Shown here piece by piece: positions 7,835 to 16,610 of a stretch of 64,000 bases of DNA (the first letter of the stretch is position 1; every line of letters begins with the position of its first letter). Source of the stretch: a virus; IMG/VR virus record IMGVR_UViG_3300028909_000017, positions 1 to 64,000 of that record, one strand, 5' to 3'. The notes below the pieces were generated by a model. That model was not told the DNA's origin. It worked only from the letters and a program-made list of their open reading frames with translations, and made no database searches. The position numbers were made by a program, and so were the translations under genes.

Positions 7835-8587
7835 TTAGAAAGAAGATAATGCGGATCTTTTCCAAATAGACGTTGTCCCATCATAATTGGAAGAGCAAAT
7901 ATATATGTAATTAGCATCATAAGTAACCATGCCTGAAGTATCACCTAAAACACCTATGCTTGATGTAGGAGTAGATGATTTGGCGACAGCCGAACTATTT
8001 TTTCGAGTTAATGTCCAATTTATTCCATCGGGTGTTCCTAGGGTAAGAAAATGTGGCCCCGCAGATTCAAAATTTATAATATTAGATGAAGAATTGAAAC
8101 CCGGAATTGTGTTTTTTGGGGTTAATGTTAATCCATTAAAACTTAAATTATGTGCGGTATTGGTGATTGTTATTTGTAAATTAAGTTCTGAATATCCTAA
8201 ATTAGGAAAATTAATAGGATTTACAATTGTTGTTAATGTAGATGACCCACCGAGAGAAATAGTATGATATGTTCCTAAATTAAAATCAAAATTTTCTGTG
8301 GTACCTGTGGTCAATACACCATGATTATATATTGTCAACCCGGAATTATTTATGCTAACATTTGCTATACCCATTCCACCAAAATTATTAACAGAAACAT
8401 TAGAATTTCCGTATGTTAATGGTGCTGTAACAACGACTTTATTTAATAGATCATTAATTTCAATAACTGTCTCTGCAAAATTTTGTTGTGTAGCTAAAAA
8501 ATTGGATCGAAAGCCCTGAGAGGATTGATTTACCCCGGCAATCGGATAAGTTGAATCAATTAAACTTGGATTAATTTGCGAACTCAT
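7835..8587 (-). CDS. Fibre/virion surface protein with receptor-tip-like C-terminus
   Basis: 250 residues, rich in Asn, Ser, Thr and Gly with many short beta repeats. It starts MSSQINPSLIDSTYPIAG and has the helical segment GFRSNFLATQQNFAETVIEI, the kind of N-terminal module that recurs in phage fibre proteins. The end, YIYICSSN then TSIWKRSALSSF, resembles the end of the esterase fibre at 48105-50345 (FYVCTATSTIKRAALTTF), suggesting a shared tip domain. A perfect late box and a GGAG ribosome site precede it. Likely adhesion. Confidence 0.75.
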   Translation of the reverse strand: MSSQINPSLIDSTYPIAGVNQSSQGFRSNFLATQQNFAETVIEINDLLNKVVVTAPLTYGNSNVSVNNFGGMGIANVSINNSGLTIYNHGVLTTGTTENFDFNLGTYHTISLGGSSTLTTIVNPINFPNLGYSELNLQITITNTAHNLSFNGLTLTPKNTIPGFNSSSNIINFESAGPHFLTLGTPDGINWTLTRKNSSAVAKSSTPTSSIGVLGDTSGMVTYDANYIYICSSNYDGTTSIWKRSALSSF

Positions 8588-8606
8588 TTATTATCTCCTG
8601 CAAACT

Positions 8607-8614
8607 TATTTATA
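8607..8614 (-). promoter_or_regulatory. T4-like late promoter box
   Basis: TATAAATA, a perfect match to the T4 late -10, upstream of the 7835-8587 fibre gene with room for the GCAGGAGAT ribosome site. Confidence 0.65.
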
Positions 8615-11600
8615 CGCCGACATTAGGACGGCCTATTAGTGATGAATTTTTGAATTTTAGATATATTGAGCCATCGTCTTCGTTTAAAAATTTGTCGCTC
8701 ACATCAAAAAATGAAAAATCATCAAACGATGTCCCAACAGTAATATTTGACGAATCAAATTTTGTTAGTTCTGATTCATTCCATTTATTATTTAACACAT
8801 TCCAGTTTTTTAAAAGTCCGGAATTCCATATATATCTATCTGTTTGTGCTTGTATAGTATTTAATGATGGACCAATATTATCATAATATTGTTGAAGATA
8901 AAATAATATTTTTATTCCTTGCCCGGGTAAGACATACAATAATGGGATTGACGGAATAAAACCTAATTGAGTTCCATTAGGTTGATTGTCAGTCATCCAT
9001 GTTGGCAGATATTTATCGTCAAATCCGTTTATTGTTTTATTTAATTGTGAGATCATATTTGGAATAGTTGCGGGATATAATTCTGTTTGTTTCGTCATAC
9101 TAACATCAAGAATATATGAGTCGGCATTTATTATAGTTTGATCGACTGTTATTTCGGGTGTCATTATATTTGTGGTTATTGGGCCGTAATATGTATTATT
9201 TTGATCATCCGTATATTCATCTTTGGGTTGGATATATATTACTTCGTAACCATCTGTTGTACTTTGTGCCCATTTTAAGTTTGTCAATAAAAATGTTTTA
9301 TTATTATGATATTTTGCCATTGCTGCAATAATATTGTCTGGTAATACAGGTGAAATTCCGTATGCCATTAGCATTCTTGCATGAGTTTGTTTACCAAAAT
9401 AAAAATCGTTCGGCCGATAAATTGCTGAATTCGGAACGATGGATTGAATATTTAATGGAGAAAATAATGTGTTATGATCGTTATCTGATAATAAGAATTC
9501 CAAATTTAAATTAGTTTTTGGTTGATTAGATACAAAATTAGATGTCGGACTTAACAAAATAGAAAATTGCTTGTCGGATGTGATTATGGTTTGATAATCA
9601 TTATCTGATATATCATTAATTTCTACAATGTCCGTTATCAAATAGATAATAGCTGTTAAATTGGAATCTGATGTTGTTAGATATAAATTAGTCGAGTCAC
9701 TGCCTGTAAACCAAATTTCTCCTGCGCTTGTCATTTGAATAATAGCAGCCGAAGGAGTAACTCCTAATCCGTGAGAAATAGATATATTTCCTGAAGTTGC
9801 TGGGGAAATATTTAATGGCGTAATTGTTGAATTTAAAATTGCTTTAAATTTGGATGGGGTTATCCACGGATTGTTGGGCAAAGGAAATTCTGATGTAAAA
9901 GATTTGTTGGTTCCGATTGATGCAGTAACATTAAATTTAAATTCGAGGTCAAATGTCGTAATGCTACTATCTAAAATAGTAAAATCATTAAAACTAAACC
10001 ATTGTGTACTCGGTATCCCAACAATTGTACCATCCGCGTTTAATTCCAATCCAACCGGCATATTACCATCTGCTAAGGAATAAAAAATTGGATTAGTGGG
10101 TGAAATATTTGTTTTTCCGATTATTGTTACATCCGGTACGGCTGTATAATATTCGCCAGGATATGTAACAATAATATTTGATATTTCACCATTAGAAATA
10201 GTTACAGTAGCATTTGCGCTTGCTGTTTCACCAGTATATCCAAAACCAACAGTCGCAGAATCATAAAATTTTCCAGTATTTGTTATAATAACCGAATCAA
10301 TACCAAAATTAAGATCAATTAATGCATTCTTTCCATTTGGATTTAACCAGGTAATATTTGACATATTAGGTAATGTTGTGTATTTTTGATTTTCGTTTAG
10401 TATATTTAAATCTGTTATAGTCCCATTTGAATCCACATTTGTTACAATAATTATTGCTTCATTAGAACATATTCCACCGGAAATAGTAAATGTATTTCCA
10501 TTAGAAAAATTATATCCACCGTCAATAATGTCTGCGCCAATTACTCTCATTGTTGCATACGCTGCGGCATTAGAACCATTGGGGATCTGAAATGGATCAA
10601 TAATATTAGCAGTTACCGATAATGTACTCGGCATACCCGGTATTATGTTACCCAGCAATGCTGGACTATTCCATTGAATATTTTTTTCCGAATCATTTTG
10701 CAAAGTCAAATATACAGGTAATATAGTTTGATATGGATTAGCTGAATGTGAATTTTCAGTAATAGTTTTAAATGCGCGTATTTCAAATTCATATGGATAA
10801 CTTTGTGCAAAAAAGGGATCAATATATCCTGTTAGCCATCCAGAAGAGGTATTAAGTATAATATTTCCGGGAATATTACTGCCATTAATTAATTGATAAT
10901 TTATTTCATCTGATTCAAAATCAATTGCATTAAATTTGTATTGTAATTTATCACCGGTTATATTTCCTATATTAATATATGAATTTCCGATTGCATCCAA
11001 AAAAATAGGAGAATGATAATTTGGAAGTGATGTATTTGCATGGATATTACTATATAGATCACTGCGCATTATAGTCATATTATAATTTGCGGATATTGTG
11101 TCGGTGTAATTAATTCCTATGGAAATATTGGCATAATCAATACTATTAGGTACATTACTTGTATTGGGTAAAATGTATAGAATTTCTGGATTAATAACCC
11201 CCGAAATTATTCCGTCGGATGTTAATGTAAGATTGGATGGTAAATTATTAATCAATGATAAATTAATATTACCGGGAAGAGTTGAAATTGGAGATACATT
11301 TGCAGAAATCCATGTTCCATCTGGAAAGATTCCTAAATTTTTCAATGGTAAAATTGGCATTAATTCGTTATCATTAATTACTATTGAAAATGTTCGGTCA
11401 GCGATATTACCATTGCTATCAATTGCTCGAATTGTAAATGAATAGTTTCCGGAATTTACAAAAGAATTTACTAATCCCCATACACCTGGAGTTGAACCTA
11501 TAATACCACCCGTGGGAAGAATTAAATCCCTGGGCAGACTTCCGGATATTATAGAATAAGTTGTATATAAATTTTCCGTGTCGCATGACAACGTAATATT

Positions 11601-11660
11601 TGCGTTAGCACCATGATCTAACGTCGCAATTATTCCGGGAGAGGTTATCCAATTTGCCAT
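8610..11660 (-). CDS. Large virion surface protein with Ig-like/cadherin-like repeats
   Basis: 1016 residues. The N-terminal part holds repeats of the type YSIISGSLPRDLIL(x)n-GIIGSTP(x)n-YSFTIRAIDSNGN, which matches putative Ig (He_PIG-type) domains; similar units recur around residues 100-380 and 500-600. The middle and C-terminal parts are Asn-rich beta structure. No enzyme motif is visible. Proteins like this form large surface or fibre structures in T4-like environmental phages. Its start overlaps the stop of the 11660-12535 fibre gene, so they are co-expressed late. The longest intact gene in the window. Confidence 0.8.
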   Translation of the reverse strand: MANWITSPGIIATLDHGANANITLSCDTENLYTTYSIISGSLPRDLILPTGGIIGSTPGVWGLVNSFVNSGNYSFTIRAIDSNGNIADRTFSIVINDNELMPILPLKNLGIFPDGTWISANVSPISTLPGNINLSLINNLPSNLTLTSDGIISGVINPEILYILPNTSNVPNSIDYANISIGINYTDTISANYNMTIMRSDLYSNIHANTSLPNYHSPIFLDAIGNSYINIGNITGDKLQYKFNAIDFESDEINYQLINGSNIPGNIILNTSSGWLTGYIDPFFAQSYPYEFEIRAFKTITENSHSANPYQTILPVYLTLQNDSEKNIQWNSPALLGNIIPGMPSTLSVTANIIDPFQIPNGSNAAAYATMRVIGADIIDGGYNFSNGNTFTISGGICSNEAIIIVTNVDSNGTITDLNILNENQKYTTLPNMSNITWLNPNGKNALIDLNFGIDSVIITNTGKFYDSATVGFGYTGETASANATVTISNGEISNIIVTYPGEYYTAVPDVTIIGKTNISPTNPIFYSLADGNMPVGLELNADGTIVGIPSTQWFSFNDFTILDSSITTFDLEFKFNVTASIGTNKSFTSEFPLPNNPWITPSKFKAILNSTITPLNISPATSGNISISHGLGVTPSAAIIQMTSAGEIWFTGSDSTNLYLTTSDSNLTAIIYLITDIVEINDISDNDYQTIITSDKQFSILLSPTSNFVSNQPKTNLNLEFLLSDNDHNTLFSPLNIQSIVPNSAIYRPNDFYFGKQTHARMLMAYGISPVLPDNIIAAMAKYHNNKTFLLTNLKWAQSTTDGYEVIYIQPKDEYTDDQNNTYYGPITTNIMTPEITVDQTIINADSYILDVSMTKQTELYPATIPNMISQLNKTINGFDDKYLPTWMTDNQPNGTQLGFIPSIPLLYVLPGQGIKILFYLQQYYDNIGPSLNTIQAQTDRYIWNSGLLKNWNVLNNKWNESELTKFDSSNITVGTSFDDFSFFDVSDKFLNEDDGSIYLKFKNSSLIGRPNVGV

Positions 11661-12535
11661 TATATTCCTACTGTTACCAATGGAGTTATCGCATAATATA
11701 TATTTGATGCTTCACTAAATAAAAATTTTTGGGTGCTATAACTATTTGCATTTATATTAAAATTATCGGCATTAATATTTCCCGCTCCCAAAAAATTATT
11801 AGGCCATGTCCAGTAATTATTACCTGTACTCTGATTTATTAAAAAAGTATATTCACGCCCGTCAATTCCATTTAATATAATAGAAGAATCTATATTAGCT
11901 GTAAGAGTAATTATTTGATTTGTACTTGTTAACAAATTAATTATTGGAGAAGAATTTGAAATAGTAATATGTGATGGTGGTCCAAAAATAATATTACCAT
12001 TTAATATAATTTCATTAGTATTTATTAAATTTGTTGAAACAGATGTTGTTACTGACAATGAAGATCCATTAGATGTTATTCCGGATAGAGCTCCATATAA
12101 TCCATTTTGATTTACAATAAGTTGATTCGGCAATCCCGGAGCATCACTTCCTCCCCCTCCTCCACTCGAAATATTTGCCCACGATGTTGTTCCGTTTCCA
12201 TTACTTATTAATGATTGACCATATAATCCTGGGGTCATTGGTAAATAATATTCATCATTAATAATTAATGATCCAGCAAAAATTGATCCGTTTGCGGTTA
12301 GATTTGCAAAAAAACCACTTCCCGTGTTATCACGAACTACCAATGAATTAGGAATATCGGGTACAGATATATTGTTTAGGGCTGCAATAATAACCGGGGA
12401 AGCATTAGCTAAAACATTTGCAACTAATGACATATTTGAATAATTTGTATTAATTTTGGAGAATGCCGTTCGTAAACTATCTCCCGTATTATCATTAGCA
12501 AATTGCCCAATATTTATTGGCGTAAAAGTTCCCAT
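11660..12535 (-). CDS. Fibre-like virion protein
   Basis: 291 residues, starting MGTFTPINIGQFANDNTGDSLRTAF, a module (NDGTGDSLRxAFxKIN) common at the start of phage fibre and baseplate-attached proteins. A Gly-rich hinge (SSGGGGGSDAPGLPNQL) separates the N-terminal half from a beta-rich C-terminal half. It heads the late unit with the 1016-residue protein. A late box (GATAAATAC) and a GGAG ribosome site lie upstream. Confidence 0.75.
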   Translation of the reverse strand: MGTFTPINIGQFANDNTGDSLRTAFSKINTNYSNMSLVANVLANASPVIIAALNNISVPDIPNSLVVRDNTGSGFFANLTANGSIFAGSLIINDEYYLPMTPGLYGQSLISNGNGTTSWANISSGGGGGSDAPGLPNQLIVNQNGLYGALSGITSNGSSLSVTTSVSTNLINTNEIILNGNIIFGPPSHITISNSSPIINLLTSTNQIITLTANIDSSIILNGIDGREYTFLINQSTGNNYWTWPNNFLGAGNINADNFNINANSYSTQKFLFSEASNIYYAITPLVTVGI

Positions 12536-12552
12536 TGATTTCTCCGTATATT

Positions 12553-12561
12553 GTATTTATC
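12553..12561 (-). promoter_or_regulatory. T4-like late promoter box
   Basis: GATAAATAC on the minus strand, upstream of the 11660-12535 fibre gene; leaves space for a ribosome site. Confidence 0.5.
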
Positions 12562-12572
12562 TAATTACAATC

Positions 12573-12604
12573 AAAAAGGATGCCTAATATTAGGCATCCT
12601 TTAT
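12573..12604 (-). terminator. Terminator after the small-paralogue cluster
   Basis: Hairpin AAAGGATGCCTAAT / ATTAGGCATCCTTT directly at the 3' end of the last small gene (stop at 12601). It insulates the cluster from the late fibre genes. Confidence 0.8.
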
Positions 12605-12786
12605 TGTGATAATTTTTCTTCTATTTCTTTTGCTATATATTGTCTAACACCCAACCAAGCATTTTGGTAAGAACTCATTGGAATTGAACATATACTCCAA
12701 TTATTAATTATTATTTGATAACCTGATCTTGATTTAAATAATTTTGCAGATGGATATATTGAAAGAACAAATTCTTTATCAGACAT
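12601..12786 (-). CDS. Small orphan paralogue, family A (copy A1)
   Basis: 61 residues from the ATG at 12786 (MSDKEFVLSIYPSA). Family A proteins share a start like (D/N)KEFVLSIYP(T/S/D)A, a variable beta-like middle, and an end with A-W, about ten residues, then a helix finishing in K-L. Here the conserved Trp is in NAWLGVRQYI and the end is EEKLSQ. The ATG lies inside the stop region of A2 (GATGTCTGA), so translation is coupled. No known function. Confidence 0.75.
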   Translation of the reverse strand: MSDKEFVLSIYPSAKLFKSRSGYQIIINNWSICSIPMSSYQNAWLGVRQYIAKEIEEKLSQ

Positions 12787-12976
12787 CACTTTCTAATTTC
12801 TTTGCAATTTTATTTTTAATAGCAATTGCTACTTCTTCCCAGGCTGCCTCCTCGGAAATACAATAACCAGATAAATTTAAATCACTATTATTCCATACAA
12901 CATATAAATTTATCCATGTGGCTTGAATAATTTTTGCAGTTGGATATATTGAAAGAACAAATTCTTTATCAGTCAT
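12779..12976 (-). CDS. Small orphan paralogue, family A (copy A2)
   Basis: 65 residues, MTDKEFVLSIYPTAK at the start, AAWEEVAIAI near the end, finishing KKLESDV. The 5' 30 bp is nearly identical in DNA to A1 and A9, which points to recent duplication. Overlaps A3 by 8 nt. Confidence 0.75.
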   Translation of the reverse strand: MTDKEFVLSIYPTAKIIQATWINLYVVWNNSDLNLSGYCISEEAAWEEVAIAIKNKIAKKLESDV

Positions 12977-13244
12977 TGGATTCCAATCTTTTCACCATAT
13001 TGCCTTGAATATTTTTCCAGGCAATTTCCCATAGGTTACTGTTGTTATCTAGTAAAACTCCTTCGGGATAATATATAGTATCGGTTAATTTAATTACATT
13101 GTCAATATCGTCTTCGGTGAAAAGAAGAGGAATCTGATTTGATAAGATATAGGCGTATGCTGGGCCAGCTTCCGGCCATCCATACCACCTTAAGGTAGCA
13201 TAAGGATAAACCTTTTTTACTTGTATTTTAAAATCTGTAGACAA
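12969..13244 (-). CDS. Small orphan paralogue, family A (long copy A3)
   Basis: 91 residues with a TTG start; no in-frame ATG precedes the family motif. KKVYPYATLRWYGWPEAG is the family start, IAWKNIQGNMVKRLES the end. A 25-residue insert in the middle distinguishes it from the others. It overlaps the stop of infA by 17 nt. Confidence 0.65.
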   Translation of the reverse strand: MSTDFKIQVKKVYPYATLRWYGWPEAGPAYAYILSNQIPLLFTEDDIDNVIKLTDTIYYPEGVLLDNNSNLWEIAWKNIQGNMVKRLESND

Positions 13245-13443
13245 TTCTGGCCTGTTCTAGCGAATAGGGAGATAACTCAAGTTGGACCTCATCTCCGGGT
13301 TCGATACGAATATTATTTTTTCGAAGTCTTCCGCCTAGATATGCTGTAACGGTTTGACCACTGGGAATTTCTACTTCCCATTTGGTGTTTGGTAATACTT
13401 TGGTAATTTTTCCTCGTAAGGAAACTTGTTCATCTGAAGGCAA
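13228..13443 (-). CDS. infA: Translation initiation factor IF-1
   Basis: 71 residues, the normal IF-1 length, forming one OB-fold: GKITKVLPNTKWEVEIPSGQ, VTAYLGGRLRKNNIRI and GDEVQLELSPYSLEQARIVY align end to end with bacterial IF-1 (G-x-V-x-E-x-LPN, I-x-G-K-(M/L)RKNxIRI, GDxVxVELxPYDLxxGRI). IF-1 binds the 30S A-site and helps start codon selection. The start is a TTG with AGGAG 8 nt upstream. It is unrelated to its family A neighbours but overlaps A3. Phage IF-1 is rare and reported mainly in very large phages. Confidence 0.9.
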   Translation of the reverse strand: MPSDEQVSLRGKITKVLPNTKWEVEIPSGQTVTAYLGGRLRKNNIRIEPGDEVQLELSPYSLEQARIVYRF

Positions 13444-13458
13444 TTATATTCTCCTGTT

Positions 13459-13656
13459 CTATCTTTCTAACATATTTATCATTCGAAAATTAATTATTGA
13501 TTTGGCGTAATCCCATGCTTTATCCTCACTTGTCCAACTAATTGAAATTTGTGCATCATTAGATTTAATATAATGTAGTTCACTTAACAATGTTGATTTA
13601 GTGACGAAACATTTAGCATCCGGATAAATCGATTGTACGTATTCTTTGGAAGTCAT
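13459..13656 (-). CDS. Small orphan paralogue, family A (copy A4)
   Basis: 65 residues: MTSKEYVQSIYPDAK at the start, KAWDYAKSIINFRMINMLER at the end. The ATG overlaps the TGA of A5 by 4 nt (ATGA). Confidence 0.75.
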   Translation of the reverse strand: MTSKEYVQSIYPDAKCFVTKSTLLSELHYIKSNDAQISISWTSEDKAWDYAKSIINFRMINMLER

Positions 13657-13865
13657 GAGTTTATTTTTTCTAGGAATTCATGCATACATTTTCTTTTTGC
13701 ATATTCCCATGCTTGCATTTCGGTTTCATGAATTAATAAAGATAAAGGATATTCGTTTAAACAAATTCTGAAACCTACCGGTTTAACCTCGTCAGGGAAG
13801 CCAATGTATACCGTTATTAAATTGGCAGTTGGATAAATAGATTTTACGAATTCTTCATCATTCAT
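13653..13865 (-). CDS. Small orphan paralogue, family A (copy A5)
   Basis: 70 residues: MNDEEFVKSIYPTAN at the start, QAWEYAKRKCMHEFLEKINS at the end. Overlaps both neighbours by 4 nt. Confidence 0.75.
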   Translation of the reverse strand: MNDEEFVKSIYPTANLITVYIGFPDEVKPVGFRICLNEYPLSLLIHETEMQAWEYAKRKCMHEFLEKINS

Positions 13866-14143
13866 AATAGCAATTTTATATATATTTCTGCTTCCTTGAG
13901 ATTATTAAAAATACCTATTTTAATTTTTTTATAATCGTTTTCCGAATAATAAGCATGAATTACTTTAATTTTTGGAAGTAAAATTCCACAATAATAAAAT
14001 TCATATCTATTAAATGTGTCAACCTTTATTGCTGTGACGCAATTATTATGAAATTCATTATATTTATTTTGAAAATAAAGGAATAATGAAAAACCAATAG
14101 AAAATGATGCAAATATTAAGGTAACATTCGTTATTATTTGCAT
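13862..14143 (-). CDS. Membrane-anchored relative of the small-paralogue families (A6)
   Basis: 93 residues with a hydrophobic segment at about 5-24 (TLIFASFSIGFSLFLYF), then a domain ending FNNLKEAEIYIKLLL. It lacks the SIYP start motif, but the ending resembles A11 (NEAKLYVNLLK) and family B at 35 kb (EAEDYLL). It may be a fused or ancestral form that tethers the domain to the membrane. Overlaps A5 and A7. Confidence 0.6.
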   Translation of the reverse strand: MQIITNVTLIFASFSIGFSLFLYFQNKYNEFHNNCVTAIKVDTFNRYEFYYCGILLPKIKVIHAYYSENDYKKIKIGIFNNLKEAEIYIKLLL

Positions 14144-14349
14144 AATTTCTTTACCATTTCAATTTCCAAATTTCGTTTAGCTGAATGTCAAGCCAATTCA
14201 GGTGAACTACCCTATCCCAACATTCTGTTTCCATATTTTTCAAAATTTTCAACGGTCATCCGGTGTTCCCATATAACGACAAAACCATTGTGAGATGTTA
14301 TTTCGGCCAAGTCGGGATAAACATATTTAATTAATTCAACATCGGTCAT
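14134..14349 (-). pseudogene. Family A copy A7 with two in-frame stop codons
   Basis: The frame reads MTDVELIKYVYPDLAE and ends EMVKKLCK, so its whole length is recognisable, but a TAG falls after RMLG and a TGA replaces the Trp of the A-W motif (ELA-stop-HSAKRN). Both could arise from TGG by G-to-A changes. Only a 43-residue product is possible without readthrough. Confidence 0.65.
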
Positions 14350-14353
14350 AGAA

Positions 14354-14551
14354 TCATCTTTTCCTCGAATGTTTAATTAATTTTGCATACCATTTCCAAG
14401 CTGATTGCTCTGATTGAAAACCTGATAATTTACCGCCATTTTGCAGTTCGGTTCTATAGTTTATGGGAGTTTCAATACAACATCCATACTTTTTGTAATA
14501 CATACAAATTGTTCTTGGATATACCGACAGAACAAATTCTTTATCCGTCAT
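14354..14551 (-). CDS. Small orphan paralogue, family A (copy A8)
   Basis: 65 residues: MTDKEFVLSVYPRT at the start, SAWKWYAKLIKHSRKR at the end. The ATG overlaps the TGA of A9 by 4 nt. Confidence 0.75.
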   Translation of the reverse strand: MTDKEFVLSVYPRTICMYYKKYGCCIETPINYRTELQNGGKLSGFQSEQSAWKWYAKLIKHSRKR

Positions 14552-14751
14552 GAATTTAATTTCCTTGCAAGTTGCTCACCAATTTTATCTTTTGCATTTT
14601 TCCATGCTTCAATACTCGTATTTCCTTCGCTTATCATTACAGAGTCGGCATTTCCCGGATAAGGAAAAGAAGAAAAAATTACGACACTGTATTGAGAGTA
14701 AGAAATTATTGCAGTTGGAATTATTGAAAGAACAAATTCTTTATCGGTCAT
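14548..14751 (-). CDS. Small orphan paralogue, family A (copy A9)
   Basis: 67 residues: MTDKEFVLSIIPTA at the start (Tyr of SIYP replaced by Ile), EAWKNAKDKIGEQLARKLNS at the end. Overlaps A8 and A10 by 4 nt. Confidence 0.75.
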   Translation of the reverse strand: MTDKEFVLSIIPTAIISYSQYSVVIFSSFPYPGNADSVMISEGNTSIEAWKNAKDKIGEQLARKLNS

Positions 14752-14954
14752 AATATTAATTTATCTTTCATATTTTTCCGAATAAATTTTGCTGCTTTAT
14801 CCCATGCTAGTTTTTCCGATCTTGAGTCCAGTAGTATGCGCATCGTTCCTTGAACGTAAAAATTTTTATCGGTATTATTTGATCGATAAATACCAACAAT
14901 TTTTGCATCTGGATATACCGCTAAAACAAAATCCTTATTTGAGCAAATTGACAT
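14748..14954 (-). CDS. Small orphan paralogue, family A (copy A10)
   Basis: 68 residues from the ATG at 14954 (MSICSNKDFVLAVYPDAK); a start at 14969 is also possible. LAWDKAAKFIRKNMKDKLIL is the family ending. It overlaps A11 by 20 nt or more. Confidence 0.7.
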   Translation of the reverse strand: MSICSNKDFVLAVYPDAKIVGIYRSNNTDKNFYVQGTMRILLDSRSEKLAWDKAAKFIRKNMKDKLIL

Positions 14955-15183
14955 AAAGTTTTGCCTCATTCATGGTTTTAAATGTTGCAATTTTTTCCGA
15001 TGTACACTCCACCGATAAAATACTTGAAATTCGATAAACACCAATCAAGCGATATAAAAATCCACATCTTTTAAATTGATAGGATATTGTTGTTATTTCC
15101 ATCATGCGTGAAATAACATTCGATTTATTTTTAATAATGGCCGGAGTATGATGCAAAATTACTTCGGCCATTGAACTCTTCAT
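14935..15183 (-). CDS. Divergent relative of the small-paralogue families (A11)
   Basis: 82 residues with no SIYP motif. The second half (CGFLYRLIGVYRISSIL then FKTMNEAKLYVNLLK) matches A6 and the broken A13. Its ATG overlaps the stop of the 395-residue protein (TAATG), so the whole cluster is one operon behind that gene. Confidence 0.6.
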   Translation of the reverse strand: MKSSMAEVILHHTPAIIKNKSNVISRMMEITTISYQFKRCGFLYRLIGVYRISSILSVECTSEKIATFKTMNEAKLYVNLLK

Positions 15184-16370
15184 TACTTAATAGCTTTCAG
15201 TAGAATAGTATCCCCATTTAACCGTTCACGTAAATTTGTTTTAACAGATTTGATATTTTCCAGCCAGCGAACAGCAGCGGCTTTACCAAGACTGTTAAAT
15301 TGCTTTAGTTGCTCGGGCATTTTGCGTAATGTTTTTTGGATTGACTTTGCTGGATCAATGTTTAAAATTTTGCTGCCCTTAATATCCAGCGTTGAATTAC
15401 CCAACGCTACATAATGACCAATTTTTCTCTGTTTTACATTTACAACCCATAGTTCGGTTGATTTAAGGATTACAGTTGGATCAATGCTGGTCAGTCCTGT
15501 TTCGGGATGTATTGGTAAATAGCGCAATTTGCTAACAATTTTGGCAGGGGTTGTCGCTTTCTTCTTACGAGTTTTGCGGGTACTCTTCTTCATTTGACCG
15601 AAAGAAGAAATATCGGAAATAGCAGACTCCCACCAAGAAATGCATGCCTTAATCTGCCTGCGACTTAACTGACTGTATGCTTCTGTGATCTGATCATTCT
15701 TACCAATGAGCCTATACTCTTCCAAAAACTTATTGGCATAAGCAATAAGATCCTTTGTACGATTGGCCGGAACAGTTGTTTCGGGGTCGGCCAAAATATT
15801 CAGAATCGTGCGTTTGTTGGTTGATACATAATCATTTTGAATAAATTCATCAAAATGTGCATCGATTGTTCCCATTGCAATTTTCAATTTTGCGGCAATA
15901 AAATCTTGAATATTGGGTTTGTTAATTTTTTCAACAATTTCCCCGGTTTGCGCAGGCATATTGTCAAGACTTTTTCTGATCTGCTTAATCAAAAAACGAC
16001 GTTCGTGAAATCGGAGTCTAAGGCCAACATGAGCCATTCGAATGAGCCATGAAGGAGTGTGCTCCAATGGAGAATTGCTGTCTTTGAGAGCCGAGATAAG
16101 TTCAGGGAAATGGCCTGACATTCCTAACGCTTTCAACGCCAATTCCCGACCATGCTTGCCATCTTGATATGAATACCAGGCATATGCCTGCCCCAACTTC
16201 ATTTGATATTCATCATATGACCATGCATTCTGCTCTTCAACCGTGGGCCACGTTGGTTCCGTTAGGCCGATGTATTTTGCACCATCGCCATTGAAACGGA
16301 TCGGATGAACAGTTGAATTACGAACGTTTGCAAAAGACCTAATTGCGCGTTTTTGTGTAGTTGTTGCCAT
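15183..16370 (-). CDS. Conserved large-phage protein, 395 aa, function unknown
   Basis: A basic protein with a Ser/Lys/Arg/Thr-rich linker at about residues 258-275 (MKKSTRKTRKKKATTPAK) joining a helical N-terminal part to a mixed C-terminal domain (SKLRYLPIHPETGLTSIDP and LWVVNVKQRKIGHY). I recall similar C-terminal domains in conserved hypothetical proteins of T4-like environmental phages. The basic linker suggests nucleic-acid contact. Its GC content is higher than the surrounding small genes. Its own promoter lies at 16377-16405; the AAA+ gene is transcribed away from it. Confidence 0.7.
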   Translation of the reverse strand: MATTTQKRAIRSFANVRNSTVHPIRFNGDGAKYIGLTEPTWPTVEEQNAWSYDEYQMKLGQAYAWYSYQDGKHGRELALKALGMSGHFPELISALKDSNSPLEHTPSWLIRMAHVGLRLRFHERRFLIKQIRKSLDNMPAQTGEIVEKINKPNIQDFIAAKLKIAMGTIDAHFDEFIQNDYVSTNKRTILNILADPETTVPANRTKDLIAYANKFLEEYRLIGKNDQITEAYSQLSRRQIKACISWWESAISDISSFGQMKKSTRKTRKKKATTPAKIVSKLRYLPIHPETGLTSIDPTVILKSTELWVVNVKQRKIGHYVALGNSTLDIKGSKILNIDPAKSIQKTLRKMPEQLKQFNSLGKAAAVRWLENIKSVKTNLRERLNGDTILLKAIK

Positions 16371-16376
16371 GTATTA

Positions 16377-16405
16377 ATCATATTGCTTTTGTACTCGTTT
16401 GTCAA
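16377..16405 (-). promoter_or_regulatory. Sigma-70-type promoter for the 395-aa gene
   Basis: TTGACA (16400-16405), 17 nt, TATGAT (16377-16382). The -10 ends 6 nt before the ATG at 16370, so the transcript should be leaderless. Confidence 0.65.
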
Positions 16406-16563
16406 CCGTAAAAATGATATTTTTGAAAAAATATTTAGATGCATGTTTTTGTGATTTTAAGTTGTTGATTTTAAAGGGTCGATTTACGTAAAATGGCCCG
16501 CAATGGCTCCACTGGAGGTTTTATGTGTCCCACTAGCGTTGAAAAGAGCTTAACGACAGAGTA

Positions 16564-16587
16564 AAAATTAAGTCCTTTGTTTTCAAC
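16564..16587 (+). promoter_or_regulatory. Upstream element of the early promoter module (copy 1)
   Basis: AAAATTAAGTCCTTTGTTTT followed by CAAC, ending exactly 23 bp before the -35 at 16611. The same element stands at the same distance before promoters at 32694, 39015 and 60167. Confidence 0.6.
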
Positions 16588-16610
16588 AGTAATTATTTTA
16601 ACTTTTTCGG

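Noticed and set aside
14196-14212. TnpB right-end-like GGTGAACTACC near A7
   Set aside because: Only 11 bp match and no hairpin; most likely chance.
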